Shown: positions 8,429 through 18,458, counted from the first letter of the stretch. The stretch: DNA of 64,000 nt from Veillonellaceae bacterium (GCA_012798135.1 JAAZNU010000030.1:59332-123331); one strand, 5' to 3'. Translations and numbers: made by a program. The notes: generated from the letters alone by a model not told the origin.

Positions 8429-9925
8429 GTGTTGAATGAGGTCAGGGTACGGTTTGCGCCGAGTCCGACCGGATATTTGCATATCGGCGGCGCACGAACA
8501 GCCTTGTTTAATTGGTTGTTTGCCCGGCAGAACCGGGGAAAGTTGATTTTGCGGATTGAAGATACCGATGTTGAACGTTTGAAGGCAGATTCCGTGTCGC
8601 AGATTTTGACCAGTTTGAAATGGTTGGGCATCGATTGGGACGAAGGACCGGAAGTTGACGGTGAATACGGACCTTATTTCCAGTCGCAGCGATTGGAGCT
8701 ATATCGACGGGAGGCGCAACGTCTGGTCCGGGAGGGGAAGGCGTACTACTGCTTTTGTACACCGTCAGATCTCGAACTCGTGCGAGAATGGCAGCGACAA
8801 GCCGGCGAAGCGTTCCGTTACAACGGGAAATGCCGCGATCTCTCTTTGGCGGTGGCCGAACAACGGCTGACCAGTGGAGAGAAAGCGGTCATACGCTTGC
8901 GGTTGCCGGCGCAGGAAAAAGTGGTAGTCAATGATTTCATTCACGGAAATGTGAACTTTTCGCTGGATCAGTTGGATGATTTGGTCATTTTGAAATCCAA
9001 TGGAATGCCTGCCTATAACTTTGCTTGCGTCGTGGATGATCACGCCATGGCGATCAGCCATGTCATCCGGGCGGAAGAACATTTGTCGAATACACCGAAA
9101 CAAGTGCTGATTTATGAGGCACTGGGGCATGAAATTCCCCAGTTTGCCCATGCGGCCATGATTTTAGCTCCCGACCGCAGCAAGCTCAGTAAACGCCATG
9201 GCGCTACATCGGTGGAAGAGTTCCGCGAGCAGGGTTTTCTGGCGCCGGCCATCGTCAATTATTTGACACTGCTGGGGTGGTCGCCGGGAGATGAACAGGA
9301 ACTATTTTCTCCGGCCGAAACCCTGGAGAAGTTTGATCTTGCAAAGATCTCCCGAACAGCCGCCATTTATGATATTCAAAAATTGACATGGATGAACGGT
9401 CGGTATATGGTCAGTCTGGATCTGGACGCGGTTACACGCGAAGCGATCCCGTTTTTGGTTCAGCGAGGACTGCTCGGTGAACAGGCAGCCAGGGAAAGAT
9501 ACGATGAAATCCGAAAAATCGTTGATGTCGTTCGTGGCCGTGCCAAAACATTGACGGAACTGGTCGATGCTGTGGAATATTTTTTTCGGGACGTGGTCGA
9601 GTATGACGAGAAAGGTCGCAATAAATATTTTGCATCACCGGATACGAGCGATATACTGTTCGCAGCGCAAGCAGCACTTAAGTCGCTGGCGGTCTTTGAT
9701 GCCAAAACGCTGGAATGCGTCTACCAACGTTTGATGGAGGAGCTGGGAATCAAACCGGGCGCCCTGATTCATCCGACTCGCCTGGCATTGACGGGCCGGA
9801 CCGCCAGTCCCGGATTGTACGACGTGATGGAACTGCTGGGTAAGGAACGGTGTCTGGAAAGACTCGACCGCGCCCGGATTTTTCTTGGAAAAGATCCATC
9901 CTTTCGGAAGTTGCCTATTGAATAA
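8429..9925 (+). CDS. gltX: Glutamyl-tRNA synthetase
   Basis: The enzyme charges tRNA-Glu with glutamate in the cytoplasm. The class I HIGH motif (PSPTGYLHIGGARTAL) is at the N-terminus, the KMSKS-type motif (DRSKLSKRHGA) is near residue 250, and the length (about 498 aa) is normal. The start is GTG 8429 (TTG 8432 is an alternative), 4-5 nt after a GGAGGAGGA ribosome site. A tRNA-Glu gene follows 47 bp downstream, so enzyme and substrate genes are adjacent. In organisms lacking GlnRS this enzyme is often non-discriminating, but the sequence does not settle that. Confidence 0.96.
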   Translation: MLNEVRVRFAPSPTGYLHIGGARTALFNWLFARQNRGKLILRIEDTDVERLKADSVSQILTSLKWLGIDWDEGPEVDGEYGPYFQSQRLELYRREAQRLVREGKAYYCFCTPSDLELVREWQRQAGEAFRYNGKCRDLSLAVAEQRLTSGEKAVIRLRLPAQEKVVVNDFIHGNVNFSLDQLDDLVILKSNGMPAYNFACVVDDHAMAISHVIRAEEHLSNTPKQVLIYEALGHEIPQFAHAAMILAPDRSKLSKRHGATSVEEFREQGFLAPAIVNYLTLLGWSPGDEQELFSPAETLEKFDLAKISRTAAIYDIQKLTWMNGRYMVSLDLDAVTREAIPFLVQRGLLGEQAARERYDEIRKIVDVVRGRAKTLTELVDAVEYFFRDVVEYDEKGRNKYFASPDTSDILFAAQAALKSLAVFDAKTLECVYQRLMEELGIKPGALIHPTRLALTGRTASPGLYDVMELLGKERCLERLDRARIFLGKDPSFRKLPIE

Positions 9926-9972
9926 TTCCGGTAAAAGAGATAAAATCAACAACGGATAAAGAATATATCTAT

Positions 9973-10047
9973 GGCTCCATGGTCAAGTGGTTAAGACGCT
10001 GCCCTCTCAAGGCGGAATCAGGGGTTCAATTCCCCTTGGAGCTACCA
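9973..10047 (+). tRNA. tRNA-Glu (anticodon CTC)
   Basis: A full cloverleaf can be drawn: acceptor GGCTCCA/TGGAGCT (G1-U72 wobble), D arm GTCAAGTGGTTAAGAC, anticodon stem CTGCC/GGCGG with loop CTCTCAA (anticodon CTC reads GAG), and T arm GGGGTTCAATTCCCC. The 3' CCA is encoded. It lies directly behind gltX. Confidence 0.93.
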
Positions 10048-10057
10048 AGCTGTTTCG

Positions 10058-10085
10058 ACGCCGGAAGTTTTCCGGCGTTTTTTCG
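10058..10085 (+). terminator. Terminator after tRNA-Glu
   Basis: ACGCCGGAA, loop GTT, TTCCGGCGT, then TTTTT. Confidence 0.85.
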
Positions 10086-10160
10086 TACTATCGAAACATA
10101 TGCTACGATCCTGTGTCGCTACCGCAAAAGGAAATCGCTTTTTCAGGGTGAATGCGCACA

Positions 10161-10189
10161 TTGACAAGCCGGCCTGGGCTTGCTACAAT
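10161..10189 (+). promoter_or_regulatory. Sigma-A promoter of the pyr operon
   Basis: TTGACA at 10161-10166 and TACAAT at 10184-10189 with exactly 17 nt between. Transcription would start near 10196, just before the leader hairpins. Confidence 0.85.
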
Positions 10190-10201
10190 TAGAAAAAATA
10201 T

Positions 10202-10298
10202 CCTTTAAACTGGTCCCGTGAGGCCGGTAAGGGGTGATTGTCCAGTACGATCGTTACTGCCCTTTTTGCGTGCCTCACACGCCGAAAGGGCGTTTTTT
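10202..10298 (+). promoter_or_regulatory. PyrR-type transcription attenuator
   Basis: The leader carries GGTCCCGTGAGGCC at 10212-10225, close to the known PyrR-binding consensus (ARUCCNGNGAGGYU), inside a hairpin whose arms are CCTT..CTGG and CCGG..AAGG. GTGAGGC (10218-10224) is exactly complementary to GCCTCAC (10272-10278), giving a competing antiterminator. A GC-rich hairpin, ACGCC/GGCGT (10279-10293), followed by TTTTTT, is the terminator. High UMP would let PyrR hold the first hairpin and terminate transcription before pyrK. No pyrR gene lies in the window. Confidence 0.8.
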
Positions 10299-10331
10299 CA
10301 TGGTGAAATAAGGAGTGAGGAGGGTAAGGGC

Positions 10332-11111
10332 GTGGCGGAAAAAACAAAATTTCTCGATCCGGCATTGATCTTGGTTCATGAAACCTTGATCGCCGGCGTC
10401 CATAAACTGGTTCTGCAATCGTCCCGCATCGCGGCGGCTTGTCAACCGGGACAGTTTGTGATGTTGGGACAACCGGGGCGGACCGATCCGTTCCTGCGGC
10501 GGCCATTCAGCATCGCCGGCGCGGACGCTCAAGAAGGCACGGTGACACTGATTTACCGGGTTGTCGGTCATGGCACGGAACTTCTGAAAACGTCGCGAGT
10601 CGGCGATACGTTGGATATGGTAGGCCCTTTGGGACGTGGATTCGATCTTGCCGGCGGACGTTTGTTGCTGGCGGGCGGTGGCATGGGCCTTGCGCCGCTG
10701 CTGTTTGCGGCCGAACGACGTTGCCCGGCACCGGTGGATGTTTTGGCCGGCGGGAAGACTGGGGATGAGCTGTTTTGGATTCCATTGTTTCGGAATGTTT
10801 GCGAACGAGTGCATGTCACCACCGATGATGGCAGTATGGGAACCTGCGGAACCTGTGTGGATGTCCTGCCTGAATTGTTGAGCCAGGGCGGTTATGACGG
10901 TGTGCTGACCTGCGGGCCGAGGCCGATGATGAAACGAGTGGCGGAGCTGGCATTGGCGGCAGGCATCCCGACTCAAGTCTCTCTGGAGGAACACATGGCC
11001 TGCGGCCTTGGTGTCTGCCTATCCTGCACCTGCGGAGCCAAGGATGGCGGCACGCGGCAGGTTTGCAAGGACGGCCCGGTATTTCCGGCGACGGAGGTGG
11101 ACTGGACATGA
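10332..11111 (+). CDS. pyrK: Dihydroorotate dehydrogenase electron-transfer subunit
   Basis: PyrK passes electrons from dihydroorotate, oxidised by PyrD, through FAD and a 2Fe-2S cluster to NAD+. The product is about 259 aa. An FAD-binding segment ([14 protein letters not shown]), a nucleotide-binding loop ([16 protein letters not shown]) and the C-terminal ferredoxin-like cysteines ([11 protein letters not shown], then a later VC) are all present. I use GTG 10332, 7 nt after GAGGAGGG; the longer frame from 10218 runs back through the attenuator and is not credible. The stop overlaps the pyrD start by 4 bp. Confidence 0.95.
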   Translation: MAEKTKFLDPALILVHETLIAGVHKLVLQSSRIAAACQPGQFVMLGQPGRTDPFLRRPFSIAGADAQEGTVTLIYRVVGHGTELLKTSRVGDTLDMVGPLGRGFDLAGGRLLLAGGGMGLAPLLFAAERRCPAPVDVLAGGKTGDELFWIPLFRNVCERVHVTTDDGSMGTCGTCVDVLPELLSQGGYDGVLTCGPRPMMKRVAELALAAGIPTQVSLEEHMACGLGVCLSCTCGAKDGGTRQVCKDGPVFPATEVDWT

Positions 11112-12025
11112 GTAAAATGTTAGCCGTCAATCTGGCCGGAATTCCAATGAAAACCCCACTGATGACAGCCTCGGGAACCTTCGGGTTCGGCGAGGAGTTT
11201 GAGGATTTTCTCGACCTGAGTGAAGTCGGCGCGATCGTGGTGAAGGGATTGACCCGCGAACCTCGCCGGGGAAACCTTGGTCGCCGGATCGCCGAAACGC
11301 CTTCCGGCATGTTGAACTGTATCGGACTGCAAAACCCGGGAGTGGAGGTGTTCCTGAGGGAAACCCTGCCGCGTATCCGGCGTTACGGCGCGCCGATCAT
11401 CGCCAATATCAATGGCAATGTCGTGGAGGATTATGCCTATATGGCGGAAGTGCTCGACGACAGCGGCGTGGCCGGCCTGGAGGTCAATATTTCCTGCCCG
11501 AATACCGCGCACGGCTGCATGGCGTTCGGAGTGGTTCCGGAAACGGCGGCGGCGGTGACGGCGGCAGTGAAAAAACGGACGAAACTGCCGGTGATCGTGA
11601 AGTTGTCGCCCAACGTCACCGATATTACCGTGATTGCCCGGGCGGTGGAGGCGGCTGGCGCCGATGCGGTGTCGTTGATCAATACGCTGGTCGGGATGGC
11701 GATCGACCCTTGGACTTGGCGGCCGGTTCTCGGCAATGTGATTGGCGGACTGTCCGGGCCGGCGGTCAAGCCGGTCGCCCTGCGGATGGTCTGGCAGACG
11801 GCGCAGGCGGTCAAGATTCCGGTGGTGGGGATGGGCGGCATTTCGACGGCGATGGATGCGGTGGAGTTTCTGCTGGCCGGGGCGCAGGCCGTGGCCATCG
11901 GCGCGGCGAATTTTGTGAATCCCTGCGCGATGCGGGATGTCGCAGCCGGCTTGGAAGACTATCTGGAGTTCCGGGGACTGACCCATGTGAGCCAGTTGGT
12001 GGGACAGATAAAAACGGAGGGGTGA
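11108..12025 (+). CDS. pyrD: Dihydroorotate dehydrogenase, class 1B catalytic subunit
   Basis: It oxidises dihydroorotate to orotate, the fourth step of UMP synthesis, with FMN. The product is 305 aa, normal for class 1B. Seen are [20 protein letters not shown] at the N-terminus, [10 protein letters not shown], the active-site loop NISCPNT with Cys as catalytic base, [10 protein letters not shown] and the FMN phosphate site GMGGIST. Pairing with pyrK confirms the NAD-dependent type. The ATG overlaps the pyrK stop, which supports translational coupling. Confidence 0.96.
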   Translation: MSKMLAVNLAGIPMKTPLMTASGTFGFGEEFEDFLDLSEVGAIVVKGLTREPRRGNLGRRIAETPSGMLNCIGLQNPGVEVFLRETLPRIRRYGAPIIANINGNVVEDYAYMAEVLDDSGVAGLEVNISCPNTAHGCMAFGVVPETAAAVTAAVKKRTKLPVIVKLSPNVTDITVIARAVEAAGADAVSLINTLVGMAIDPWTWRPVLGNVIGGLSGPAVKPVALRMVWQTAQAVKIPVVGMGGISTAMDAVEFLLAGAQAVAIGAANFVNPCAMRDVAAGLEDYLEFRGLTHVSQLVGQIKTEG

Positions 12026-12032
12026 GCGGAAG

Positions 12033-12749
12033 ATGCGAGATGCCCGCGAACAGTTGATTGTGGCGATGGATGTGCCGACACTGGAGAAGGTGCGGCAGAC
12101 GGTCGATACTCTTGACGATGCTGTCGATTTTTACAAGGTGGGGATGGAGTCCTTTTACAGCCTGGGGCAGCCGGTATTGGATGAAATGGCGGCGCGACGC
12201 AAAAAAGTGTTTCTGGATCTGAAACTGCATGACATTCCCAATACGGTGGCCAATGGGATCAAGTCTTTGTGCCGGTTTGCGCCGGTGCTGACGACCATTC
12301 ACGCCGGCGGCGGTCCGTCGATGCTGAAAGCGGCAGTGGCGGGGGCGCAGGAAGGGGCGGCGCGCTGGAACGTGCCCCGGCCCAAACTGCTCGGTATCAC
12401 CGTACTGACCAGCATCAGCGAGGCCGAATGGACGACGATCGGTCATGCCGGCGCAGTACGCGATTCCGTACTCCGATTGGCGACACTTTGCCGGGAGGCG
12501 GGCGTGGACGGTGTGGTGGCGTCGCCGCAGGAAGCGGCGGCCATTCGGGCGGAATGCGGCAGGGACTTTTTGATCGTGACCCCGGGCGTCCGTCCAGCTG
12601 GCGGCGACAAGGGGGACCAAAGCCGGGTGGCGACGCCTGCCCAAGCGTTGGCGGACGGAGCTGACTATCTGGTCGTGGGGCGACCGATTCTGGCGGCACC
12701 GGATCCCCGGGCGGCGGCGTTGGCAATATTGAAAGAGATGGAGGGCTGA
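12033..12749 (+). CDS. pyrF: Orotidine 5'-phosphate decarboxylase
   Basis: It decarboxylates OMP to UMP. The product is 238 aa, a TIM barrel with the catalytic motif FLDLKLHDIPNTV (the Lys/Asp set) near residues 56-68, and a phosphate-binding C-terminal region (TPGVRPAGGDKGDQSRVATP and VGRPILAAPDP). A GGAGG site precedes ATG 12033, and the gene is 7 bp after pyrD. Confidence 0.96.
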   Translation: MRDAREQLIVAMDVPTLEKVRQTVDTLDDAVDFYKVGMESFYSLGQPVLDEMAARRKKVFLDLKLHDIPNTVANGIKSLCRFAPVLTTIHAGGGPSMLKAAVAGAQEGAARWNVPRPKLLGITVLTSISEAEWTTIGHAGAVRDSVLRLATLCREAGVDGVVASPQEAAAIRAECGRDFLIVTPGVRPAGGDKGDQSRVATPAQALADGADYLVVGRPILAAPDPRAAALAILKEMEG

Positions 12750-12753
12750 CATC

Positions 12754-13332
12754 ATGACCGAAGCGGAAGTCAGGGAACTGTTGATGAAACATGGGGCAAT
12801 CCTGGAGGGACATTTTCTACTGACCTCGGGGCTGCACAGCGGCATGTACGTCGAAAAATTTCAGGTCCTGCAATATCCGAAGGCTACCGAACGACTTTGT
12901 GAAGGTTTTGCGGAAAAATTTGCCGGCGAAAAGATCGACGTGGTCGTTGGTCCGGTGACCGGCGGTATCATTTTGGCGCATGAGACCGCCAAACATTTCG
13001 GAACGCGGGCGATTTTCACCGAACGCGATAACGGCAAGATGACTCTTAAACGTGGCTTTGAGATCAAACCGGGCGAACGGGTCCTGATCGTTGAAGATAT
13101 TGTAACGACCGGCGGTTCCGTGATGGAAGTCATCGAGGTCGTCAAGGAATGGGGCGGCGTCGTCGCCGGCGTAGCCATGCTGGTGGACCGCAGCGGCGGG
13201 ACCGTGGACTTCGGCGTGCCGGCCAAAGCGTTGCTGACGCTGGACATCAAAACCTATGCGTCGACCGACTGTCCGTTGTGCAAGCAGGGAATTCCGCTCG
13301 TCAAGAGGGGTAGCCGGAAGACGCCGGCTTGA
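12754..13332 (+). CDS. pyrE: Orotate phosphoribosyltransferase
   Basis: It joins orotate and PRPP to give OMP. The product is 192 aa. The PRPP-binding motif VLIVEDIVTTGGS is near residues 110-122, the flexible-loop Lys/Arg segment (RDNGKMTLKRGF) precedes it, and the end, TYASTDCPLCKQGIPL, is typical of the short Firmicute-type enzyme. It is last in the operon, 4 bp after pyrF. The carbamoyl-phosphate, aspartate-transcarbamoylase and dihydroorotase genes are not in this window. Confidence 0.95.
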   Translation: MTEAEVRELLMKHGAILEGHFLLTSGLHSGMYVEKFQVLQYPKATERLCEGFAEKFAGEKIDVVVGPVTGGIILAHETAKHFGTRAIFTERDNGKMTLKRGFEIKPGERVLIVEDIVTTGGSVMEVIEVVKEWGGVVAGVAMLVDRSGGTVDFGVPAKALLTLDIKTYASTDCPLCKQGIPLVKRGSRKTPA

Positions 13333-13425
13333 TTGGGCAGCGGTTGAAGATTTTATAGTGGACATTTCACTGATTTTGTAGTATATTTTAACCTTCAAAG
13401 CGTTTAAATAAAGAGGGTAATAAGA

Positions 13426-15261
13426 ATGAAACGAACCGACCTGAGAAATGTGGCGATCATCGCTCACGTTGACCATGGCAAAACAACGTTGGTCGACGCG
13501 ATGCTAAAACAGAGCGGCGTGTTCCGCGCCAATGAGATTGTGCCCAAGTGCGTCATGGATTCCAACGATCTGGAGCGGGAACGGGGCATTACCATCCTGG
13601 CCAAGAACACTGCGGTTTTCTACAATGACGTTAAAATTAATATCGTCGATACTCCCGGCCACGCCGATTTCGGCGGCGAGGTGGAACGGGTCCTCAATAT
13701 GGTGGACGGCGTGCTGCTTTTGGTGGACGCGTTCGAGGGACCGATGCCGCAGACGAAATATGTGTTGCGCAAGGCGCTCGAACAAAAACTGAAACCGATC
13801 GTGGTCATCAACAAAATCGACCGGCAGGATGAGCGGGCCGAAGAAGTCGTGGATGAGGTTCTCGACCTGTTCATTGAACTCGGTGCGACCGAAGAACAGC
13901 TCGATTTCCCGGTCGTGTACGCGACTGCCCGGGCTGGCATCGCCAAACTGAGCATGACGGATGAGAGTGAGAATCTACAGCCGCTGTTTGAAACCTTGAT
14001 CCATGAGATCCCGATGCCGGAAGGCGAAGAGAATGCCCCCTTGCAGATCATGGTGACGACCATCGACCATGATGATTATGTGGGGAAAATCGCCGTGGGC
14101 CGGGTGGTCCGCGGTACGGTGAAGACCGGTCAGATTGTTTCCGTCCTGCATCGCGACGCCGAGAGCAAGCAGAAGATCAGCCTCCTGTACGTGTACAACG
14201 GCCTGAAACGCAATGAGGTGGAAAGCGCCACGGTGGGAGATATCATCGCCATCACCGGTCTGGATGATTTTACGATCGGCGATACCCTTGCCGACCCGGA
14301 AAATCCGGAAACGCTGCCGACCATCAATATTGACGAGCCGACATTGTCGATGATGTTCATGGTGAACAACAGTCCGTTCGCCGGCAAGGAAGGCCAGTAC
14401 GTTACTTCCCGGCATTTGCGGGAGCGCTTGATGAAGGAAAAGGAAACTAACGTCAGCCTGCGCATCAAGGAGACGGACAGCCCCGATACCTTCGAGGTCT
14501 GTGGACGCGGCGAGCTGCATCTGGCGGTGCTGATTGAGACGATGCGCCGCGAGGGGTATGAATTCGCAGTCGGCAAACCGCAGGTCATTTACAAGGAGAT
14601 CAAAGGCAAAAAGTGCGAACCGCTGGAATTTCTCACGGTCGACGTCCCGCCGGAATTCATGGGTGCGGTGATGGAGCAACTGGGAACGCAGCGGGCGGAA
14701 ATGGTGAACATGATCGAGCTGTCGGGTTATCTGCGGCTGGAATTCATCGTTCCGGCACGTGGACTGATCGGCTTTCGTTCGCAGTTCCTCACCAACACCA
14801 AAGGCAACGGCATCATGCACCATGTATTCCATGGCTATGCGCCATACAAGGGCGATATTCCCGGCCGGACCCGGGGCGCTTTGGTGGCGTTCGAAACCGG
14901 TGAAACCTGCGCCTACGGCATTTTTAATGTCCAGGACCGGGGCGTGATGTTTATCGAGCCGGGGCAAAAGGTGTACGCCGGCATGATTGTGGGTGAAAAC
15001 ACCCGTGAGCTGGATATGGATATTAATCCCTGTAAGAAAAAGCAGATGACCAACACCCGTTCCAGCGCCGCCGACGAAGCGTTGCGACTGATCACACCGC
15101 GAATTATGAGTCTGGAGCAGTGCCTGGAACACATCAACGACGATGAACTGGTCGAAGTGACGCCGAAGAGCCTGCGCCTGCGCAAAGCGGTGCTGGATCG
15201 GGCTCAGCGCGGCCGTGACCGCAAACGGGCGTTGAATGCGGCGAATGATGAAAATAACTGA
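13426..15261 (+). CDS. typA: Ribosome-associated GTPase TypA/BipA
   Basis: TypA is a translational GTPase of the EF-G superfamily, involved in 50S assembly and stress or cold adaptation. The product is 611 aa. The G1 loop AHVDHGKTT, switch motif [18 protein letters not shown] and NKIDR are all intact. The C-terminal domain shows the TypA-typical stretch [29 protein letters not shown] precedes ATG 13426. It lies about 90 bp after pyrE and is probably transcribed separately. Confidence 0.96.
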   Translation: MKRTDLRNVAIIAHVDHGKTTLVDAMLKQSGVFRANEIVPKCVMDSNDLERERGITILAKNTAVFYNDVKINIVDTPGHADFGGEVERVLNMVDGVLLLVDAFEGPMPQTKYVLRKALEQKLKPIVVINKIDRQDERAEEVVDEVLDLFIELGATEEQLDFPVVYATARAGIAKLSMTDESENLQPLFETLIHEIPMPEGEENAPLQIMVTTIDHDDYVGKIAVGRVVRGTVKTGQIVSVLHRDAESKQKISLLYVYNGLKRNEVESATVGDIIAITGLDDFTIGDTLADPENPETLPTINIDEPTLSMMFMVNNSPFAGKEGQYVTSRHLRERLMKEKETNVSLRIKETDSPDTFEVCGRGELHLAVLIETMRREGYEFAVGKPQVIYKEIKGKKCEPLEFLTVDVPPEFMGAVMEQLGTQRAEMVNMIELSGYLRLEFIVPARGLIGFRSQFLTNTKGNGIMHHVFHGYAPYKGDIPGRTRGALVAFETGETCAYGIFNVQDRGVMFIEPGQKVYAGMIVGENTRELDMDINPCKKKQMTNTRSSAADEALRLITPRIMSLEQCLEHINDDELVEVTPKSLRLRKAVLDRAQRGRDRKRALNAANDENN

Positions 15262-15359
15262 TTTTGCGCTCGTGAATTGTCATGGCTGGAGTTCCGGCGT
15301 GCAGGAAAAAAGCCAACAATGGGCGAAATTAAGTTACTGAAATTATCGCAGGGGAGTCG

Positions 15360-16358
15360 ATGGCTTTGAAAACGGCAGCAACAATCGAATTCCGGCGTTT
15401 GTCGCTGGTGGTGCTGTTTGCGTTGATGCTGACCCTAACAGTCGGGATCAACGGAATTCTTCCGCAGTCGTTGGCTCACGCCGCTTCCGCTACCGACGGC
15501 ACCGACGACTCCGTCAGGCCGCCGGTGGAAGAGCCACCGGAAGAACCGCCATCCCCGCCGGTGACGGTACGTCCGCCGTCGCCGCCAACGCAGCCAAGTG
15601 GGCCGGCGTTATCGATCACCGAGGTGCGGGTTCGCAATGAAGATAAGGAAGGCAATGCTCTCAGCGATTACAAAGTCAGCTTCGATTATGATGAAACTCG
15701 CTGGATTTCCTACTACATTCGTGTGGTGAACAACACGGATGAACGGCTGCAGGGAAAACTGGGCGTTCGTTATATTCAACCCGACGGTAAACTTAAGCAA
15801 AACAGCAAGAGCCCGGCTGGATTCACTTTTGAGCACAATGTCAACGTGGTCAATTCCCGGGAGATTACCGGTGGCTGGGGTCGGGCTTCCGGCGGGTCCT
15901 TTGAACCGGGCCGGCATCGGATCGAATTTTGGTGGGAGGGCAAACGGATCCACCAGGTGACGTTTGCAGTCAACGCCCAAGAGGCGCCGCTAAAAATCAC
16001 CGCCCTCAAATTGCGCAACGAGATGAAGGATGGTACGCCACTCAGCGACTACGGCTGGACTTTCGACCGGGAGGACATTCAGTACATCACCTTTTACGCT
16101 ACGCTGGCAAATACCACGAATCAGCCGCAAAAAGGTCAATTGAGCGTTAAGTTTATCGGGCCGGACGGGGCGTTGATGCGCGGCAGCAACAGCCCGGAAG
16201 GGTACACTTTCAGCCAGAATATCAATATTGTAACGGTCGGCAATGTTACCAATGGTTGGGGACGTTCCACCGGTGGGTCCTATTCGTCGGGCGCTTATCG
16301 GATTGAGTTCTGGTGGGACGGGAAACGAATCGCTCAAACGTCGTTTGCCGTAAAATGA
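15360..16358 (+). CDS. Secreted protein with proline-rich linker and duplicated beta-rich domain (unknown function)
   Basis: The product is 332 aa. An N-terminal hydrophobic segment (about 12-40) ends in a likely signal-peptidase site near HAASA. Then comes a linker rich in Pro (about 50-80; PPEEPPSPPVTVRPPSPP), followed by two homologous copies of a domain of about 120 residues. Both copies run through I(T)xx(R/K)xRNE, LSDY, a GW tryptophan region (GGWGRASGGSF and NGWGRSTGGSY) and RIEFWWxGKRI. The layout suggests a carbohydrate- or surface-binding module exposed outside the cell. I do not recognise the domain family. GGGGAG just before ATG 15360 supports the start. Confidence 0.75.
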   Translation: MALKTAATIEFRRLSLVVLFALMLTLTVGINGILPQSLAHAASATDGTDDSVRPPVEEPPEEPPSPPVTVRPPSPPTQPSGPALSITEVRVRNEDKEGNALSDYKVSFDYDETRWISYYIRVVNNTDERLQGKLGVRYIQPDGKLKQNSKSPAGFTFEHNVNVVNSREITGGWGRASGGSFEPGRHRIEFWWEGKRIHQVTFAVNAQEAPLKITALKLRNEMKDGTPLSDYGWTFDREDIQYITFYATLANTTNQPQKGQLSVKFIGPDGALMRGSNSPEGYTFSQNINIVTVGNVTNGWGRSTGGSYSSGAYRIEFWWDGKRIAQTSFAVK

Positions 16359-16510
16359 AATTTGAACGGTAGACCCTAAAGGTACTACAATGGGGCAGGT
16401 GCAATGAGGCGCTGCAACCGCAAGGGTTCGGCGTCTTTTCTTTATGTTCGGTCATGTCCGGGCTGCGTGGATTTTTGCTGGATAAGTATGCAGGAAACGA
16501 GAATATTTTG

Positions 16511-16540
16511 TTGCCGAAAAAACGGCAAGTCTGTTATAAT
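16511..16540 (+). promoter_or_regulatory. Probable promoter of the liv operon
   Basis: TTGCCG at 16511-16516 and TATAAT at 16535-16540, 18 nt apart. A small palindrome, ACAGA-TTGAT-TCTGT (16553-16567), lies just downstream and could be an operator. Confidence 0.55.
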
Positions 16541-16596
16541 AAGCGAGTCGGCACAGATTGATTCTGTCGGCGCAATGAACGGGGAGGCCGGTGTCC

Positions 16597-17475
16597 ATGT
16601 TTCAGGAAATTGTGCAGCAAATCGTAAACGGACTGGTGCTCGGCAGCACCTATGCGCTGATTGCGCTCGGATTGACCCTCATTTACGGCATATTGGGCAT
16701 CGTAAACTGGGCGCATAGCGAGCTTTATATGTTGGGCGCCTTTGTCGGCGTGTTCATGGTTGTCAACTTGCATCTGCCGTTTTTTGTCGGCTTGGTGCTG
16801 GCGATGGCGGTGATGGCCTTGTTCGGCATGGCGATGGATCTTTTGGTGTTTCGGCCTCTGCGGTCGGCGCCGGAAATGAATATGATTATTGGTACGTTGG
16901 GAATTTCTACGTTTTTGGTGCAAGCGGCCGTCATCGTGTTCAGCCCTAATCCGGTGCGCTTTCCCACGGAGTTTTCAAATTCCTATCTTTCCTTTTTGGG
17001 GATTTCCATTACCTTACAGCGATTGATGGTGTTCTGTGTGACATTGTTGTTGATCGGAATTTTGAACTACATCATCAAATACACGACGGTCGGCAAGGCG
17101 ATGCGCGCCTGCGAGCAGAATCCGGACGCCGCCCGCTTGATGGGGATTGACATAAAGCGGATTTCGTTGTTTACGTGCGCGATCGGCGCCGCGTTGGCGG
17201 CGGCGGCGGGTACGCTGGTCGGACCGATATTCCTGGTGTCGCCGCAGATGGGCCTGGCTGCTATTTCCAAGGTATTCGCGGTCGTTATTCTCGGCGGCAT
17301 GGGCAATGTTCCCGGCGCGATTTGGGCGGCCTTTATTCTGGGGCTGGCGGAGAGCCTTACCGCCGGGTTCCTGTCGTCGTATTACAAAGATGTTGTCACT
17401 TTCCTGATTCTGATCGCGGTATTGATCGTCAAACCGGCGGGCCTGTTCGGGCGTAGCCAGATTGAAAAGGTGTGA
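16597..17475 (+). CDS. livH: Branched-chain amino-acid ABC transporter permease LivH
   Basis: This is an inner-membrane permease of the high-affinity Leu/Ile/Val-type (HAAT) importer. The product is about 292 aa with roughly eight membrane helices. The N-terminal VNGLVLGSTYALIALGLTLI and the loop ACEQNPDAARLMGI are hallmarks of LivH. I use ATG 16597, 9 nt after GGGGAGG; GTG 16591 would leave only 3 nt. It is first of five liv genes; livM follows after 2 bp. Confidence 0.94.
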   Translation: MFQEIVQQIVNGLVLGSTYALIALGLTLIYGILGIVNWAHSELYMLGAFVGVFMVVNLHLPFFVGLVLAMAVMALFGMAMDLLVFRPLRSAPEMNMIIGTLGISTFLVQAAVIVFSPNPVRFPTEFSNSYLSFLGISITLQRLMVFCVTLLLIGILNYIIKYTTVGKAMRACEQNPDAARLMGIDIKRISLFTCAIGAALAAAAGTLVGPIFLVSPQMGLAAISKVFAVVILGGMGNVPGAIWAAFILGLAESLTAGFLSSYYKDVVTFLILIAVLIVKPAGLFGRSQIEKV

Positions 17476-17477
17476 AC

Positions 17478-18455
17478 ATGAAACATGGCATGACCGTAAA
17501 TAGTATCGGTGTGGGGCTGGCGGTGGTATTGGCGCTGGTTTTCCCATTGTTAGGAATTAAGAATTATTACCTGCATATTGCAGTGTTGAGCCTGCTGCAT
17601 ATTTTGCTGGCTTTGGGGTTGAATTTGATTGCGGGTTATGCGGGCCAGCTTTCACTGGCTCATGCGGCTTTCTTCGGAATCGGGGCTTATACGGCGGCGC
17701 TGCTGACGTTGACTCAACATTGGTCGTTCTGGCTTGCCGCGCCGATGGGCGCGCTTGTCGCCGGACTGGTGGCCGTGGCGATCGGTTTGCCGACTTTGCG
17801 GCTCAAGGGACCATATTTTGTTATATCCTCAATGGGCTTCGGCGAAATCGTCCGGCTGATTTTTTTGAACTGGCAATCGGTAACGCGGGGCCCGAATGGG
17901 TTGCCGGGCATTCCGGCGCCAGACCCGATTAACCTTGGGTTCGTTAAATTGACGTTTGAAAGCAGAATGGAAAACTACTATTTGATTCTGAGCGTTTTGT
18001 TCGTCGTGCTGATTTTGTACTATAACCTGGTGAATTCCCGAATCGGTCGGGCTTTACGGGCCATCCGCAACGATTATATCGCGGCGCAGGTCATGGGGAT
18101 CCATATCGCCTTTTACAGAATCCTTGCCTTTGCGGGCGGAGCGGCGCTGGCAGGCCTTACCGGCGCTTTGTACGCCGGATACATTCGTTTTATCAGTCCC
18201 GATACTTTTACCAGCGGCGAATCGATCAACATTTTGATCATGATGGTTATCGGCGGAATGGGTACGATCGTCGGTCCGATCATCGGCGCACTTTCCATCA
18301 CGTATCTTCTGGAGACCATGCGGGTGTTCGCGGAATATCGGTTGGTGATCTACGGCCTGCTCATGTTTGTCGTTATTTTGTATATGCCGCAGGGAGTCGC
18401 GGGAATGCTGGAAAATCTTTGGCAGCGCGCGGTTGCCGGAAAGAAGGTGGCCTGA
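17478..18455 (+). CDS. livM: Branched-chain amino-acid ABC transporter permease LivM
   Basis: Second permease of the HAAT importer, about 325 aa. [20 protein letters not shown] and the cytoplasmic loop [18 protein letters not shown] are the LivM signatures. ATG 17478 lies just after the livH stop with AAAGGTG as ribosome site. It pairs with LivH to form the membrane channel. Confidence 0.94.
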   Translation: MKHGMTVNSIGVGLAVVLALVFPLLGIKNYYLHIAVLSLLHILLALGLNLIAGYAGQLSLAHAAFFGIGAYTAALLTLTQHWSFWLAAPMGALVAGLVAVAIGLPTLRLKGPYFVISSMGFGEIVRLIFLNWQSVTRGPNGLPGIPAPDPINLGFVKLTFESRMENYYLILSVLFVVLILYYNLVNSRIGRALRAIRNDYIAAQVMGIHIAFYRILAFAGGAALAGLTGALYAGYIRFISPDTFTSGESINILIMMVIGGMGTIVGPIIGALSITYLLETMRVFAEYRLVIYGLLMFVVILYMPQGVAGMLENLWQRAVAGKKVA

Positions 18456-18458
18456 CCA

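Noticed and set aside
10218..10331. Upstream extension of pyrK
   Set aside because: The extra codons cover the PyrR leader and terminator, while GTG 10332 has a proper ribosome site.
13975..15132. 385-codon minus-strand frame opposite typA
   Set aside because: typA is unmistakable on the plus strand; the antisense frame shows no domain motif and no start signal.
16405..16445. Possible terminator after the duplicated-domain protein gene
   Set aside because: The stem GGCGCTG/CGGCGTC has several mismatches and only four T follow, so it is too weak to call.
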